Below, piece after piece: positions 12,356-24,169 of a stretch of 64,000 bases of DNA; within the stretch, counting starts at the first letter, position 1; every line of letters begins with the position of its first letter. The DNA comes from Pegea sp. RAD2-039 (taxonomy: Eukaryota > Chordata > Thaliacea > Salpida > Salpidae): positions 1-64,000 of the forward strand of contig JAQGEQ010000305.1 in the NCBI GenBank assembly GCA_034620365.1, in the 5' to 3' direction. The position numbers were made by a program, and so were the translations under genes. The notes under the pieces were generated by a model, which saw nothing but the letters and a program-made list of their open reading frames with translations, was not told the origin of the DNA and made no database searches.

Positions 12356-13907
12356 TTCATATTTTTGAAATTTACAATTGAGAGCATTTAAAGGATTTAT
12401 TAATGTTTGTAAGCTTGTATTATGAAATTTATAAAATTTTAAAAGTTACTAAAATGTTTATGATATTTATCTTTATTTACTAATTACATCAATAAAATAA
12501 ATAAATTACTAATTGATGAACTAACGTAAGTTTTCACTGAGTACACATTTGTAACAATTTGTGAACGACTGATTTAATGGCAGCCTAAGCTATCGATTTA
12601 TTCAGATTAAGTAATCTTTTTTAGTAAAAAGTATAATACGTGCAACTTACGGCTTGAGCAACAAACAGAATGGTGTAACAGCTAAATTATCATAAATAAT
12701 CGTCAAAGTTTTAGCTGTACTTTCAAAAAAGATACTTGTAAACGTAAAGTTAGTTTTAAGTAACTACATAATATCAAAATAAATATTACTAAAACATAAG
12801 ATTTATTAGCTTTACAAAATATGAGATTTGGTAATAATAACGAGTTTTTTGAAAAAGATTTTAAAACTTTACTTCATTCATAATATTTCAATAATTTCTG
12901 TATTATATGATGTCATTAATAGCAAAGTTTCTATTTTCATTTTAGCGTGGTCATCACCTTACAAGAAGCTATTCAACATTCGATTAATCTTCAATTAGTT
13001 TCTACTTTCATAAAACAATAAAATTGAAAATCTGCATCAACACCATTGGAGGATTTTACAGACTCTCTTTCTTGTTTAATTAGCTCATAAGAATAAAGGA
13101 TGTATGTTGTTATGCTTTTTAGGTTTAAGTCAAGTTATTTAAATTTTAAAGGTGTCATCAGCTAATCTGTTGAAGCACAAAACGCAGGTGATCAAAAGTT
13201 TACATGATTGAATTTGTTGTAGTACATTGTGATAAATTAAAAAAATAGATGAGAAAAATCGTTATGTCATCAACTTTTCTAACAGTTATTGTTGTTGCAA
13301 TTAGCAAAGTAACTCTGAACTAACTTTATATATTCTGTTTCTATAAGAATAGCATCGAAATGAGTTTTCATATTTAAAAAGAATTGTTTTATTTTTGTTG
13401 ATAATAAGATTAAAGCCTAACAAGCTTAATACCTTGGCCCATGAAATTTGTACCTTAACAAAAAGCAAATTTAGCGCTTTAAAAGCAAAATGAGTCTAAG
13501 GCTGGCATATTTCTGTAAACTGTAGTTTAGATGCTGGTCACTAGCTTTTTAGTAAATTTCGCAAATTGCAGATAAGTATCCAGATCATTTATGGTTTGTT
13601 TAGAAAGAGCTATTTAGCATAAAAAAGAACAAACATGAGTTTTGTTGAGTTCTACAATCGTATATATTAAGTGATAATTTTATTTCATGAAACTTATACG
13701 TATATTTGTGATATTCCAAATAATGAAATTAAACATTTAAATTTCAGATGAAGTAAAACCGACATTGAAGAATATCTATTAATCTAATATAAACAAATTC
13801 TTAAGTAACATTATTAACTGAAATTGAACATGATAAGTTTTTAGTGATATAATTAGTGAACAGTTTTGTTCTGACTTCTCTCCAGAACCAACAGATTCGA
13901 TATAAAT
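12356..13907. other. intergenic, nothing identified
   Basis: AT-rich sequence between a SINE and the 3' end of the DUF3504 gene. I see no exon with credible splice sites, no RNA gene and no recognisable repeat. Confidence 0.5.
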
Positions 13908-15852
13908 TTAATTATCATCAACTGATGAGCTTTGACGGGTAGCTTCATCGATTGGTCTTCTCTTCACATTTAATAGATTCTCACGAAGTCTACGATTGAA
14001 TTCTATTCCAGATTGAAACATCTGCTGAGGTGTTTGCTTTAACAAATGAATAGAATAAACTGGAACTTCATCATTATCGAAATCAGAAGAGCTACTTTTA
14101 TCCAGCCAAGTTGAAGGAATTCGAAGCTGAGAACGGATCATGAAGTTATTAAAACAACATCTAGAAGTAGGGTAACGTTTTCTAGATACATTCAGTGCTG
14201 AAAACTTTGCAACAAACTTCTTTGAAACCTCTGAGAGTTCTTCAAAGTAAGAAGTCACAGATATTTTGTGAAGAGGTTTATTAACAAGCTGGCCGTCGAT
14301 AGCGTTAGTATGCCAAACTTGGTAGAATGCTCCGTGATCTTCAAGCTCATATCCAATATCTTTTCTAGAAATCAAGTTGATGTAGCTACTAAACAAGCTC
14401 ACAATTGATACATCGTCAAATCCATCATTATACACTCGCAATAGAACCTTTTCAGAATTACACCCAACATTCTGAACTTTTTTCTTTAAGGTTTTTCTTA
14501 AACTACGAACATTTCTCGTTGTTGCAAACTCAACATACGATTTACCTTCACTATGACCAATCTTGAAGTCAGAGAGTTTTAGATTCAAATGCTCTTCAAT
14601 CGATTTCAAGTTAAAAGTGACAATACAGTGGTAGAAGACGGCTCTTACCAGATCAAAGCTTACATCTTTATTGAAATGTTTTAATAATAATAACTTTGGT
14701 TTCGCTGGAAAGCTCGGATTACAAAATTGACCAGGCAACACAATCTTAACTGAAGGTTCAGTAAGTTTGATCAAACTTTTCTTGAGTTCTTTCTTTTTGT
14801 AATCTTCGTTCTTCAACTTTTTAATTTTTTGATATTCTGTGTCAGAATCTTTCACCACTCGCTGGATAGTCTTCATAAAACTGATATTTTGTCTTCCAAC
14901 ATGTTTTTGTAAGTAACCTTGGAGACCCGACAAAATCTGCTTCAATGTGCGTGAAGTAAATATCTTATTGCTTTTTGTCAGCTTTTCCTGCAAATAAAAA
15001 CGAAATACTTTTTGACTAAAATTTGTATCAGTCATTTACCTCAATGAAATAATAAAACCAGAAATTGAGCTGTTTATCAGTAGCAAGTCCCAAATCTAAT
15101 GGGACACTCTGCTTGCCGTTGAACTGTTGATTCTACAAAACAAAAGATGTTCAGTAAAAAATAAAACACAAAAGTATCTTTAACTTACTTTTATATTTCG
15201 TTCTTTCGCCCATTCAAGCCATAAATTAAATGAAGAGAAATTTTGTTGTCTTAGTTGATCTGAAATATCATCACAATCCAGAGGCTCTACATCTTCACCA
15301 TAATTCAATGGTTGAGCTTCATTCACCAACTTCTTGTCACTTTCAAGTGGATCAATGATTTGAGCACCAGAATGAGTAGCTAAATTTTGACCTGTTTGTG
15401 AAGATATTAGAGCAGTTTAAGACACAGATGTAAACAAAACTATCCAAAAACCAACCTGCTACTATCTTGTCTGTTCGTAGCTTCATTTTCTTTTTGAATT
15501 TATAAATACCAGTAGTTGAAGTCTTAAACTTTTTAAAGTCTTCTACCCATTTATTTAAGTTTTCCATTTTTGAACGCTTACTATCTCTATGAAAAAGATT
15601 AGTTGCTGTTCTTTTCTTAATTAAATCATCTTTTCTAAGATGTTTCATTAACTTTATGCTTCTTTCCCCATCTGTTGAAGGTGGATGTTTTGAAAGAACA
15701 GTACCATTCTGATCATTTTCTTCAGCTTTTTCAAACTTCTTGTCTTTATGAGAAACTTTCTTTTCAGAAGCCTGATCAATACCTTTAAGTAGATTCTTTA
15801 ATTGGTAACCTTTCCGATTCCTTTTGCTTGATGAATCTTGTAATCGATTCAT
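13908..15852 (-). CDS. DUF3504 / Crypton-recombinase-like protein (domesticated)
   Basis: Four exons (15852-15456, 15391-15189, 15132-15040, 14987-13908) join in phase to 590 aa. The N-terminal 150 residues are lysine-rich and charged. Residues about 180-260 carry the core-binding part known from QRICH1, ZMYM2/3/4 and related proteins: FNLWLEWAKERNI, then NFWFYYFIE, then FTSRTLKQILSGLQGYLQ. The rest extends through a likely tyrosine-recombinase-like fold (for example KPLHKISVTSYFEELSE) to a serine-rich tail. In that family the domain comes from Crypton DNA transposons captured as host nuclear proteins. Three phase-consistent introns, no internal stop and no visible terminal repeats point to a host gene. 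I could not assign the recombinase Arg-His-Arg-Tyr residues by eye, so activity is unknown. The continuous frame at 13908-15035 is only the last exon read through its intron. The ATG at 15852 is the first in the open exon. Confidence 0.7.
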
Positions 15853-18840
15853 TTCTATTCACTGGAAATTAAATTACCTATTTTACAAAAAAAAAGTATT
15901 TTTAAAATTATTGATTTTACTTTAAATGGATAAAAACCAATGTTCAAAATCGTTTATATTCCTAATAAACTTAATACAAGACGTATCACCCATACTACTA
16001 GTAAAAAGTACAAATACATTTAATTTGGTGAAAAATACTGAAATTCTAAACCATCTATCAGTAAATGTAAAACCCTCTAGTCGTCTGACAAAGAAAAACT
16101 TTATATAACTACAATAGAAACTTTAAGGTAAAATAACCTCTGGTAAAGCATAGAATCGTGTATTAGTCAGTTATAGCTTTACATTTTAATATAGGTTAAA
16201 ATGTAAAGGAACTGACTTTAAACACATACGAAATATACATAAAAACAACACCATACTGATAGTAATAAGTGATAATAAAAACGTAGAATACATAATGAAA
16301 GTGCTAAAAAAGCATTTAATTTCATTTATTTGTCTACTGATTTAATCTAAGATAATCTAAAAATTGTTTTATCTGAAAGTAATATTTTTCATCTTGTTCT
16401 AATGTTCAAACTAAAATAATAAACTTTGCCCTTTTTATTGTGTTGTTTTGGCATCAAACAAATCTTGACTTTATACATCAGCAATTTTATATAACTTGCA
16501 AGTAACAATGTTCTCTAATATGAAAAATCTCAAATCAAAAATATAAAAGTCTAAAATTTAGAGACTACAAGTTTAAGTTAAACATTTCCTTATATAGTAT
16601 AAAGCAAAATAGTTAGAAATTAAATAATATATTAAAGATTTTTCGCCTTAAAAAACATAAATTCAGTAAAAACGTTTGTTCAACAATCTTTAACACGATA
16701 GACGACATCAACTAAACTTTCATATAATGGGGTGTTTCCTAAACAAATTATGCCATCCAAAATAAGTTGCAAGCTTTCTTGTTTTAATGTCAACCAAGAA
16801 AATAACTCAAATATAATGTACAGCAAATGGAAAAAATAAGTTCAATTTGTTTAAATAATAGTTAAACAATAAATAAACAAATTTAATTTAGGCTGAGTGA
16901 AATTATTGTTACTGTTGTGAATTGTTTAAATATGTTTTTCAGCCAGGTGTATAGTTTATTTTGATTGATGAAAGGCAGAAACCTTATAACTCTAAACATG
17001 AAAAAGGAGTGGGATTTAATGATAAAATTTATTTGTTTGCTAAATCTAAAATATTAGAAAAGTATATCAACAAAAATATATATTTATAACCAAATTTAAA
17101 CTTTTAATTAAGTTTTAGTTTTGGTTGTTGCCAGTTTGTTTAGCTCAAAGTTCATCATTATCAAATCATCTTATGTTTTTTTATACAAATTTGTCTATGA
17201 AGCCTCGGTTTCCTAAATTAAATTCTCAATACTGACACTTTAGTTATAAATTCACTGTTGATGAAATTGTGAAAAATAGCTTTAAAGATTTTTATTATTA
17301 ATAAGAATATATCAACTTCAAATACAAAACCTATTATCTTTTGATAGAGTCAAAAATACTCAAATAAACAACCAAATAATTGATTACCAAAAACAAGTTT
17401 TTGAAAAAAAAAGAAAAAAAAGATTAAGATTCCAACTTCGTGATGAAATTTAAGTTGTTGAAAAGTTTGAAGAAACAACTGATATTTTGACTTAGAATCA
17501 TTTTAGTTATAGCCAATTTCAAAACTGAAATTTCAAAACTGGTCAATATCAAATACTCTTATTTAAGTTATAAAAAGAAACTTTAATAGGTGGTAAGTAA
17601 AACTATACTTTGAAATATTTATAAAATTTTCATGAAAACTTACAATCTCAGTAGGTATTAGGTGAATAAATCTATTTTTGATAAGATTTAAAAATAAATT
17701 GTAACAATCAAATGATCAAAGACACATACACACACAAAGACAATCACCTTTCTTATAAATATGTGAAAATGATAGACTCTAGAGTAAATTAAAGAAGTTA
17801 AGGTTGATAATTTGATCTTGAAATACTAAAAATATTGTTGGAGAAAAATTTAGGATCACAAATTTTATAAATTTCTTTGAAAGCTGTGAAAAAAGATGGG
17901 AAAAGTAGATAAGCACTAACAGCCTAAACTGGAAAGCTGTTAACTTGAAAATCAAAACAAAAACTGATAAAAACTTGAATAACTAAAATTGTTTAAATCT
18001 TATAATAAAATCATCTTAAAACTACAAAAGTTGGAAAGTAAAATATAAAAGTTAAACAATCAAGAAATATATATAAATATTGAAATATTTTACATAGATC
18101 TAAGAAAGTGCTTTAAATAACTTTATACATTTTTCTTAAATATTAAGTCAAATCTAAATAATATCAAAAGTTTTTTAACCATTAAATAACTTATAAGATA
18201 TAATTTAATGATTTTAGTAAATTTATTATTTTTAAAATAATTATTAAAATTAAGTTAAATGATAAAGAGAAAAACAAGCTATTTATAAAATTTCACAGAC
18301 ATCAATTTTTGAAAGATTTGGTTGACCTGATAAGAGTTATCATACAAATCAGGATATAAAAACAAGAAATATTAAATGAAACAGCTTAGAATAACAAACA
18401 ACAACTCAAGTTAAGTTCAGATTATAAAAGTAACTTGAACATTTTGAAAAACAACATCTTTTTAAGTGTTAAAAATAATCTAATTTAAAAAAGTTAAATT
18501 TTTATGATAAGGTGAGTTTTAAATTATTAAATAAAAGGTTGATAATCATGCAAACGACTCTAAATAAAGAAGTTCAAATACTATTCTATTGCTAGATTGA
18601 TTTGCAACGGTTTAAATCAGTATGAAAGCAGATACTAAAACAGACGAGCTCTAAACATTTCAATTCTCAAGTATCTAACTAGTCTGTAATAGTAAATAGT
18701 AAAATAGTAAAATAAATCATTTTTTGGGTATTAATTTTGATATCAATCATTATTATTTTTTAGATGGAAGATATTTTACAGAAACTTAATTGGTGCAATT
18801 AGTTTTTACTTAAAGAATTTTATAGAAGTGTAACTAGACG
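15853..18840. other. intergenic, nothing identified
   Basis: About 3 kb of AT-rich DNA upstream of the DUF3504 gene, with many homopolymer runs. Its few short open frames (for example 15926-16108) have no similarity I recognise and no splice context. The promoter of the DUF3504 gene presumably lies at the left end, but no clear motif stands out. Confidence 0.5.
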
Positions 18841-18844
18841 AATT

Positions 18845-19144
18845 GGAAATTGTTGACAATATTATAAAACATATTATAACGGTTCAACTTCTGCTTAAAC
18901 ACAAGTGATTCTTACATGACAATGTCTGATGACAGCTGGTTCTTAGTACTAATTGTGCGGATGAGGATACAATGTTGTATAATATGTATGGATATCTGGA
19001 CGTTTGAGAATGAGAAAAAAATCGCTCTGATTAATGTACCAGGTGATATAGGCTTATTAAAATGTAATGTGTGTCGTCTGAGTTGCTATAGCTTGAGGGA
19101 AGGACTAATGGAAAAGAAAGCACCGAACTGAAGGTCAACTAAAT
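18845..19144 (+). repeat. unclassified interspersed repeat, copy 1
   Basis: Related in reverse orientation to 46612-46835 and 61178-61401, and its 3' end (gagggaaggactaatgg through ctgaaggtcaa) recurs alone at 21133-21184. Shared landmarks are gacaatatt, a GATGGCAGCTGGTT-like segment, gtaccaggcgatat, and gtgtgtcgtctgag. Copies end at a similar 3' point and differ at the 5' side, which resembles retrotransposed, 5'-truncated copies. A 71-codon frame runs through this copy (18916-19131), but the frame is not kept in the others. Family unknown. Confidence 0.5.
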
Positions 19145-19266
19145 TGTGGATGATTTTAAAAACAAGAATTAGGTGTATTTAATTCGTTTAATTTCCAAAG
19201 TTTCTAAATTTAAGAAGCTAAAACGATGCTTGTAACTATCGTATTTAATATTGAGTTTCCTGCATA

Positions 19267-19810
19267 TCAATCTCGTAAATGTGACCTGAACAGATTCGAT
19301 TTTTTTAACATCATTAACTTGACATGGCATTCATGTACTAACATTGTATTCAAGAATTGGACATACATACAATTTGAAGAGGTTGATAAAATACATGGGT
19401 CCTTAGAACTAAAGGTCTTTATAATAAGGAAGACAAGGTTGATTGATTTTCCAAAGATTTTGGAAACATAACTGCGCCATTTAAAGTCAGATGATAGAGT
19501 AATGCCAAGGTCAAGGACCGAAGATATTCGTTGAATAATGAATCCATTGATGGAGTATTGGTTCAAGGAATTTGTAGCTGGTTTACGGGAGAAAGTTATA
19601 AGTTCAGAATTTGTGGGCTGGATTCTGAGCTACCAGTTCGTAGGCCATTTCTACAGTGTGTAGTGCAGTTTGAAATTTTGAGGGATTGTAAGATAGCAAC
19701 TTGATGTCATCTGTATACACACTGACATCATCTACTGCTACTAATCGTCTGATGAGGTCTTCAATGAAAATTAAAAAGAGTTTTAGTCTATTGCGGCAGA
19801 GTCTAAACCA
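19267..19810 (-). mobile_element. non-LTR retrotransposon fragment (RT 3' part), decayed
   Basis: Reading the minus strand, the fragment covers the end of a reverse transcriptase domain. A YTDDIKLL segment stands for the catalytic YADD motif (about 19730). After a stop in about the middle of the fragment comes the thumb region, with LDLGITLSSDFKWRSYVSKI and FSSKDPC, as in Jockey/CR1-like elements. Stops and frame breaks make it inactive. The part around YTDD is about 90% identical to the relic at 37155-37885, so both belong to one family. Confidence 0.75.
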
Positions 19811-19924
19811 TCATCAAATACTGATATGTACAAAACTGATATCTCCAAACTAGTAGATTAAGATGCTATTTGTTAATTAGATTTGTTACTTAGCGACAAG
19901 ATAAACAAATAGTAGAGTCCAGTG

Positions 19925-20015
19925 GCTACTATTTCATTAAGCTTTGAACCTGTGGGCTCGAATTCCACCTCCAGAATACGGTAGGCCGCACTATTATACC
20001 ACAGATCATCATGCA
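19925..20015 (+). repeat. tRNA-like fragment, possible SINE head
   Basis: A B-box-like GGGCTCGAATTCC at about 19955 lies downstream of a TGGC start that could be a degraded A box. No full cloverleaf can be drawn. It is not clearly the same family as the three SINE copies. Most likely a tRNA-derived repeat remnant. Confidence 0.25.
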
Positions 20016-20299
20016 CAGTAAGTATTTTTTCATTTATGTGTACGATATGGCAATGATAAGAGCTCTATAAAGAAATTTTGTTTTGCTGTAAAGCATATTT
20101 AAAGTTAACGAGAATTAACCAACTGCAAGAATATAAGAAAAAAGGAACCAAGAAACTAATCAGAGGGACTTAATTTTGATATTTAGATATTTAATTTTCA
20201 ACTCGGAATTTAATTAAAACTGAAGTCAAGTATGGGTGCTAGTAATCAAGCTTATTAGCAATTAACAACCAAACCGTCAGTAGTGTAAATGAAAATTTA

Positions 20300-20665
20300 C
20301 TGTAGTTGTTATTAGGCCCGCCTTACACGTGGAAGGTCTCGCGTTCGAAATGGGGCGGAGACATACAGACCACAAAGAAAAAGTCAATGAAAAAACCCGA
20401 AGGAAAGTTTTTTGCTATCTATTTTATGACAAAGCTTCTAGGAGCTGCAAAACTCCAAATTTAAATCCTGAGTTAGAGCTTCGTATGCAGTTCGTTACTG
20501 TGCTCAGTGTCGTTTTTGCAGCTCCTGTGACGCCAGCCTGGCGTAGCTATATCTATTTCGCTGTATAATCTTGGTGTGGAGAGTGGAATCCTGCTGCATG
20601 GGCAAAAACTGGATCTCCATAATTCCTGTTCCGGCTTACAGCATGGCCGTTCTCGTTCAAAGCAG
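20300..20665 (+). repeat. tRNA-derived SINE, copy 3
   Basis: The best-preserved copy. The head ends in a near-canonical B box (GCGTTCGAAAT at about 20341). The body matches copies 1 and 2 over GGAGCTGCAAAACTCC, GCTCCTGTGACGCCAGC and tggatctccataatt. It ends in a TGGCC/GGCCA stem around 20643-20670, comparable to the hairpin of copy 1. Frames at 20329-20568 and 20473-20688 are inside the element and are not genes. Confidence 0.65.
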
Positions 20666-21132
20666 GCCATACTACTAATACATTTCATTATTATTTCTGA
20701 AGTTATTACTGTATTTTTACTTGAAAGTCAATCTAAAAGTTTAACTTTTATTAAACATTGATAGACAACTTTTAAGATATAACAAAACATGTGAAAAAAA
20801 TCTTTCGTTAATAACACTAAGCCAATAAAACTTGTTATAAATCTTGTGCTTGGTTAATAAAGGTGACGAGCACTCACCTGCTTCTAGCATTAATCTGTGA
20901 AAACTCGTCAACGAAGAAAACCTGGTTAATAAGTGTTAAAGCATTGCCAAATTCTAGGTCCTTGAAACTCTGTGTATCTATTTTCAGTGAAATGAATAAG
21001 ATGGGAACGATAATATCGCATCCGATTAACTGACAAACATCTTAAACATTTTTTGCACATTGTAACTTGTGCTAATGTACATTTAACTTATTCATCAGTA
21101 GTAAAAATAAGCGTCAAGTTTTGTATCATTAT

Positions 21133-21184
21133 TAGAGGGAAGGACTAATGGAAAAGAAATAATCAAACTGAAGGTCAATTAAAT
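21133..21184 (+). repeat. unclassified interspersed repeat, 3' end only
   Basis: About 50 bp matching the 3' end of the repeat at 18845-19144 (gagggaaggactaatgg and following), with unrelated sequence on both sides. It looks like an extremely 5'-truncated copy. Confidence 0.45.
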
Positions 21185-24169
21185 TTCTAGTTGTTAAAAT
21201 TTTAATTTGCTAATGTTAGGTTTATTGATTATCAAAAATGTACAAAATAAATTTGTAATGTTCAAAATTTGAAAATATGTTTTTGGTACAAAAATCCTTA
21301 ATAGTTATACTACAGAATAGTAGTGACTGAGAAATGTTGAAGGTAAGCAGTGTAGATCGATAAAAAATGTTTCAAAGCATGCAAATGAAGAAAAGTTTTA
21401 TGTTTACACAGAAAAAAACACATTCACTCATTATTTATGGTAATTCACGGAATCATTGCTGTTAATAATATTAGAATAATATTTGAATCATTAACAATCT
21501 AAACAATAAGTTCAGCTGTAACTCACCTAAACAAATCTAAGTAGTTTTCCATAAAAATGTTGATTAATTTTTAGTTAACTATGTTCAAAAAATAGAAGTA
21601 TGCAAAAAAGTTGTAAAAGTTAAAGAAACAAAATTATAAACATGAATAAATTCATAAGCTCTCTGAAAACTTATAAAAATTGTTTATTTAAGTACAAAAT
21701 GATTACATAAAAAGGTTGGAAAATAATAATAACAATATTAAACAATAACAAAAACATAATATATTAAGAAATGTGATCCGAAGAAAATACTTAAGAATAT
21801 CGGCTCCTGAACCAAAATAAAAGATGAAGTTTCAGTAATGACGATATTAGTGATTTAGTTATGGCGGTAAGTTTGCATCTTGCAAAAACATAGTTTTCGA
21901 ATCATCATCACAAATTGTTGAAGAGTCAAATCAAAGTTGATGTTCATCAAGTACTTGACCAATCGCTACTTAAATTTGAAAAACTTATATCTGAATGTAT
22001 AAAATTTGGTTTTTGGCTCGACGGCTTCAAACTTTAGATTGGTAGTTGAAACTGCCTGGCCATTCTCTATAATTCATTAAATAGATATTAAATTTATCTG
22101 TTTAAATTGTTAAAGTTGAAATTGAAAATGAATTTAACTTTCTTGTTCAGCTTTATTATAATTTTTGTAATTTCAAGCATTATATTTAGATAATAGCTAC
22201 AGTTTTATAAAAAATACCTCAAATTTCCAGAAGATTCCACTGAACCATAATTACTTTGCAAAATAATTGAAAAATTATAATAAAAGATAAGAAATGTGAA
22301 AGAATTTAAAGAAAAATAAATCAGAGTTTATTCAAATGTTGTTATATCAAAAACAACAATGTTTTTGTTTTGATTTGAAGCTAAAATTTTCTATAGAATA
22401 TTCAGAAACATATTTTGTTTTGATATGACAACAGACTAAATAGTTTTGTTTCAGTAAAATTTTTCAGAAAGCTAAAAGAAAAAATAATGAAGTAAACAAG
22501 GAAAGAACAACTATAAAAAATTTAATGAATAACTTCATGAAATTTTGTCTTTTATTATCAAAGAAACTTTGAACTTTCAGCTGTTGTTACGACAATAAAA
22601 CTGATAACAAGATTTCTTGTCAATACATATAATTATCACTGATCTTGCAAACTATTGAAAGTACCAAAGTTGTTCATTAGTTCTAAAGTGATTTCATCCA
22701 AAGTATGATTTAAAAAATAATCTTTTTTTACTCAATTTTTTTATGATATATTTTCTTTTGAAAATGTAAGCCTTATTCAAAGCAATTACAAAAAGTTTTA
22801 GGCTTGTTGTAATTAAGATAAAGAAGGTAAGATAATAATATATAAGATAAGTATTTTCAAGCATATATCAAAAAAAATTAGTTTTTGATAATTGTATTAA
22901 AAAATTAAAATCAATTGCAACAACCTAATCCCTAATGTTAAACAACTTTTACCGTTTATATACAAAATTTAGTGGCCTTTTTAATTGCTTTAGCTTTTGC
23001 ATGCATAATACAGTTTAAAAGCCTTACAGAAAGCTGGAAAATTCAGTTTATGCTAATTTCATGCAAAATATGTATTCAGAAGTTGTATAAATTTTTTGAA
23101 TCTTCAACAAAAACAAAAACATTCTTTCTCTTGACACATTTTTGCATAGTCTGGTTTGTTTATAAATAGATAATGTGAAGTTTTTTTCACAGTTTCCATT
23201 GTAGACATTCATTTTGGTGTTATCCAGCTCCGTATGAAAGCTGCTACCAATGGTACCTTGGTAAGATAAAAAAGTAAGTATCATCTTACTTTTTTTGAAA
23301 CGTTTTTTGAAGATAAGGAATTTAAAAAAGAGAAAACTATTGTTTAAAGAAATAGCAGCTGATGTGATAGTAGAAAAGTTGTAGGGGTAAATATCTTTAC
23401 AAAGTTTATGTGGAACTAGCTTACCGTGATTTTGAACTTAAAAAAAAATTTGAAAATGTTGCTTACTTTTTTTGAATTCTGATAAATTTCAGATAATCGA
23501 AATTTGTTTGGAGATTTAGTTGATATAGATTGATGCCTTTAAAGTATTCAGCAAGCTGTATGATCTTAACAACTTTAATAAATACAAAGTGTTAGAAATG
23601 ATTATTACTGTTATGCTTTTTAGTTAATTCAAATTACAAAATCTAAATGAGGTAATTCAAACTAAAAAAAGTTAAAATGAAACAAAGGATTGAAATTATT
23701 TCCTATATTTCTATCATTCTTTTGATATAGTTCTATATTTTAACCTTTGTATTTATTTTGTGAAGTGATTTCTGTGCAAGGTTTAAATTTGAGACCTTTT
23801 TATAAAACCGTAGCTATTATCTGAAATATGATTAGTACAAATATTTAGCTGATCTATGTATATTTTAACACACAGAAATAGGAAAGAAAAATAATTTAAA
23901 CCAACTAAATATTCATTCAAGCTTATTTGATTTTAATACTTTACCTTAAAGTTTAATAACTTTTTTGTCTTTAAGCAAACATAATTTTTTTCAATGTTTT
24001 GTAAAATCTACTAAAGTATTATTTGTTAGTAAACGTCAATACTGTTTAGCTAAAACAATATTTCTTTCAGATTTTCGAAGCTGAATTTTAAATAAACTTT
24101 TAAAGTTTACATTATTATTCATCTTAGATAAATCTTGAATAAATGAATTAAGTTTTTCATCTTAGATAA
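21185..24169. other. intergenic upstream of the zinc-finger gene
   Basis: Mostly featureless AT-rich DNA. One exon-like stretch at about 23206-23261 (plus) lies between a pyrimidine-rich tract ending in tag and a GTAAGA donor. It reads HFGVIQLRMKAATNGTL in one frame, but no neighbouring exon was found and the match to any family is unknown. The 5' untranslated region and promoter of the zinc-finger gene should lie near the right end. A tttctttcag acceptor at about 24070 may mark a 5'-UTR intron. Confidence 0.4.

Noticed and set aside
22972-23284. 65- and 78-codon frames on opposite strands
   Set aside because: Low-complexity translations without splice context; only a short exon-like piece nearby was noted as weak.
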